NCBI GenBank assembly: GCA_021772695.1 | Contig: JAJFLL010000073.1 | Coordinates: forward strand, 1 to 6,759 | Source: Deltaproteobacteria bacterium | GTDB lineage: Bacteria; UBA10199; DSSB01 | DNA length: 6,759 nt | Direction: 5' to 3' | In this document: one piece after another, positions 4,893-6,759 of the stretch | Numbering within the stretch: position 1 is the stretch's first letter | Layout: every line of letters begins with the position of its first letter | The notes under the pieces: generated by a model | Told to the model about the DNA's origin: nothing | What the model saw: only the letters and a program-made list of their open reading frames with translations | The model's database searches: none | Program-made: the position numbers and the translations under genes

Positions 4893-6759
4893 TTATTGCT
4901 CGCCTTCTAATTGCACCACCACCGGTTTAATGGCCGAAATGGGCAAGGTCACCCGGGTTTCAAAGGCCTTAAACCCCGACTTAGTGATACCGATACGATA
5001 GGAACCCACCATGAGATCGGAGAGAATCACCGGCGTGGTCTGGTTGATGGGATTGCCGTTGATGGTCACCTGCGCACCCGTGGGTTCACTGGTGACGTAG
5101 AGGACCGACTTCATGGGGGAGATGCGTTTGTAGACCGACTCGGCTTGAGATTTGAGCTGGTCGTCTTGAGTATTTAAAAATACATCGACCACTTGAATGA
5201 GCGCTTGCGATTTCTGTCCTAACCCCGCCTGGGCCTCGGCCAGACCTAATTTCGCCCGCTTGGCATACTCTGGTGATTCGGCGGCCTTTTGGTAATATGC
5301 CAAAGATTGGTCATAGGTCTTCGACTGCAGAAAGGCATCACCTAAGAGGAAATGGATTTGCGAAAGTTCGGTGACCTCAGGATTACGCTTCAAAGCTTCG
5401 GCCAATTTTTCGATGGCTTCGTTGACTTTTCCGCCCTTTAATAATTTTCTTCCCTCATTGACGAATTCACCGGCTGGGCTGGTCTCTAGATTGAATTTGG
5501 CCTTGTAGGGCGTATTCATCTCAATATTGATTTCTTTCTCGAAATCATTAAAGCCCTCTTTCTGCAAAGTCACCTTATGGCGCCCGGTGGGCAAATCACC
5601 TTTGAAGGGAGTATCTCCCACTTTTTTTCCATCGATTAATAATGCAGCACCAGTGGGTTGGGTGTCGACCTCGGCAGGAAAGGTATTGATAGCAGCATCG
5701 GGCGCATTGAGGACGAACTCGGCATTGCTATCATTCAGTAAAAATTCTCGTCGAAACTTGACCGTATTGACCGTGGATTCGGTACCTTCCAACTCTTGGG
5801 GCACGCGGATTTCGGCGATATAATTGCCATGAGGTAAATAAACCGGCGTATCAAAATTAATATCGGCCAATTGAATGGATTTGGCGGGACCTTGCTCCCC
5901 TTCAAACTTGCCTTCCAAATAAAGTTCGCCAGTTTTCGGCAAGGCCTGAACCTTGAGCATGCCCAACTTGGGTTTGAAGGTTACCTGAATCACTTCATCT
6001 TGTTTTTGCACTTGAAAGGATTCTTTAGCCGAAACCTTTTCTCCCAAGCCCTCTAAGAAAAACTCTGCACTGAGTTCTTGGGCTTTACCCGAGGGCACCT
6101 GCAGGCTGATCTTGAATGGGGTTTGGCCCAGTTCCTTACCTTTATAAAACACCTTTCCCACTACCGGAGCGGCATCTACCTCTAAAAAGATGGGAACGGT
6201 GTCACCAGCCGGAGTGGTACCGTTGGGCTTGATAACTTCAGGCTTGGTGGTCTTATCGGGTTTTGCAACGGTACCCTTGGTGCCAGCCGGACCTTTGGCG
6301 ACTTTGAGCTTATCAAATAGACCCAGGCGATAGACTCCGTATACCCCGGCACCTAAAACCAAGAAAATCGCCAATAAAATGCCTAAGGCCTTAAAGACGC
6401 GCCCCTTGCCTTTTTTGGCAACGGCTACTGCAGGAGATATTTGTTCTTGGGCGATTAAGGCTCCAAGGTCTTCTTCTGCGGTGGATTCTTCTTTAGTGGC
6501 TTGAACCGATTCAGCTTCAGGCAACACTGCCGGCTCTTCCTCAGGGGCTTGCTCGGGAAAATCGACGGGATGGGCCGTATCGGCCGGTTCCGGCATATCG
6601 GGGGCAAAGGCCATTTCCGTGGGAGTTCCTTCCGGCTCTTCCGGTTCACCTAGGGGCGGGGTTTTCTCTTCCTTATATTCAAAGGGCTCCTCGGTGGGTT
6701 CGGTCAGATAGCGCAGGGTGTAGATACCGATTTTGATGGAGTCCATGTGGGAGAGAGGA
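4893..6759 (-). CDS. FHA-TM-PEGA-TPR-PEGA protein in the SctD position (5' end cut off)
   Basis: At least 621 aa are visible and the frame is open to the window edge. PLSHMDSIKIGIYTLRYL at the visible start is the last strand pair of an FHA domain. The ATG at 6746 has no ribosome binding site, so it is internal. Numbering from that Met: an acidic, proline-rich linker (15-95), a single membrane helix (about 118-140) preceded by KKGKGR, which orients the rest to the periplasm, and a K/P/T linker to 180. Then come a PEGA-like domain (186-257), a beta-rich degenerate unit (262-345), a canonical PEGA domain (359-421: PTGAALLIDGKKVGDTPF), two to three TPRs (427-530) and a final PEGA domain (548-614). 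FHA plus one membrane helix plus a periplasmic region is the plan of SctD, the outer inner-membrane ring protein. Here PEGA and TPR units replace the usual ring-building modules. It may instead be a separate FHA-PEGA scaffold. Confidence 0.88.
   Translation of the reverse strand, partial: PLSHMDSIKIGIYTLRYLTEPTEEPFEYKEEKTPPLGEPEEPEGTPTEMAFAPDMPEPADTAHPVDFPEQAPEEEPAVLPEAESVQATKEESTAEEDLGALIAQEQISPAVAVAKKGKGRVFKALGILLAIFLVLGAGVYGVYRLGLFDKLKVAKGPAGTKGTVAKPDKTTKPEVIKPNGTTPAGDTVPIFLEVDAAPVVGKVFYKGKELGQTPFKISLQVPSGKAQELSAEFFLEGLGEKVSAKESFQVQKQDEVIQVTFKPKLGMLKVQALPKTGELYLEGKFEGEQGPAKSIQLADINFDTPVYLPHGNYIAEIRVPQELEGTESTVNTVKFRREFLLNDSNAEFVLNAPDAAINTFPAEVDTQPTGAALLIDGKKVGDTPFKGDLPTGRHKVTLQKEGFNDFEKEINIEMNTPYKAKFNLETSPAGEFVNEGRKLLKGGKVNEAIEKLAEALKRNPEVTELSQIHFLLGDAFLQSKTYDQSLAYYQKAAESPEYAKRAKLGLAEAQAGLGQKSQALIQVVDVFLNTQDDQLKSQAESVYKRISPMKSVLYVTSEPTGAQVTINGNPINQTTPVILSDLMVGSYRIGITKSGFKAFETRVTLPISAIKPVVVQLEGEQ

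Noticed and set aside
6744..6746. ATG as true start of the large FHA-PEGA gene
   Set aside because: The frame remains open to the edge, no ribosome binding site precedes the ATG, and the residues before and after it form the end of an FHA domain, so the start lies outside the window.

Overview
The window carries part of a type III secretion (T3SS, injectisome) gene cluster from a Gram-negative bacterium. All supported genes lie on the minus strand, so transcription runs from the high-coordinate end to the low end. The anchor is a clear SctJ/YscJ-type inner-ring lipoprotein (2290-3270). The mid-range GC content, an FHA-PEGA-TPR protein and a FliA/WhiG-type sigma factor suggest a deltaproteobacteria-like lineage (Bdellovibrionota or Myxococcota style). 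That placement is inference and weak.

Layout in transcription order. (1) 6759-4893: a protein cut by the window edge, with the tail of an FHA domain, an acidic linker, one membrane helix and then PEGA and TPR domains; it sits where SctD (YscD) is expected. (2) 4818-4555: an 87-aa helical hairpin protein in the SctE (YscE) position. (3) 4441-3806: a 211-aa protein with a long glycine-rich middle and a C-terminal helix that lines up without gaps with T3SS needle subunits (SctF). (4) 3713-3294: a TPR protein in the SctG (YscG) chaperone position. (5) 3270-2290: SctJ. (6) 2203-1742 and 1719-1393: two small proteins of unrecognised family. (7) A gap of about 475 bp with a terminator-like structure, a sigma-54-like promoter and short repeats. 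(8) 917-123: a FliA-type sigma factor. (9) 52-1: the first 17 codons of another gene. The D-E-F-G-J order matches the classical Yersinia-type order, with divergent or unusual proteins at the D, E and F places.

The most interesting signal is regulatory. Two intergenic sites, ahead of the needle-like gene (4499-4536) and the 153-aa gene (2229-2266), share one layout: CAACTTT, a CGATAA box at identical spacing, then CTGTA five bases further on. This resembles the sigma-28 (FliA) promoter, and a FliA-type sigma factor gene lies in the same cluster. That sigma gene has a well-spaced sigma-54-like -24/-12 element upstream. I propose a flagellar-style cascade, sigma-54 to a sigma-28-like factor to needle/secreted-protein genes, running an injectisome. 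The 108-aa protein just upstream of the sigma gene has the size and build of a FlgM-like anti-sigma factor, without clear sequence support. A strong hairpin between the needle-like gene and its TPR neighbour may set their relative expression.
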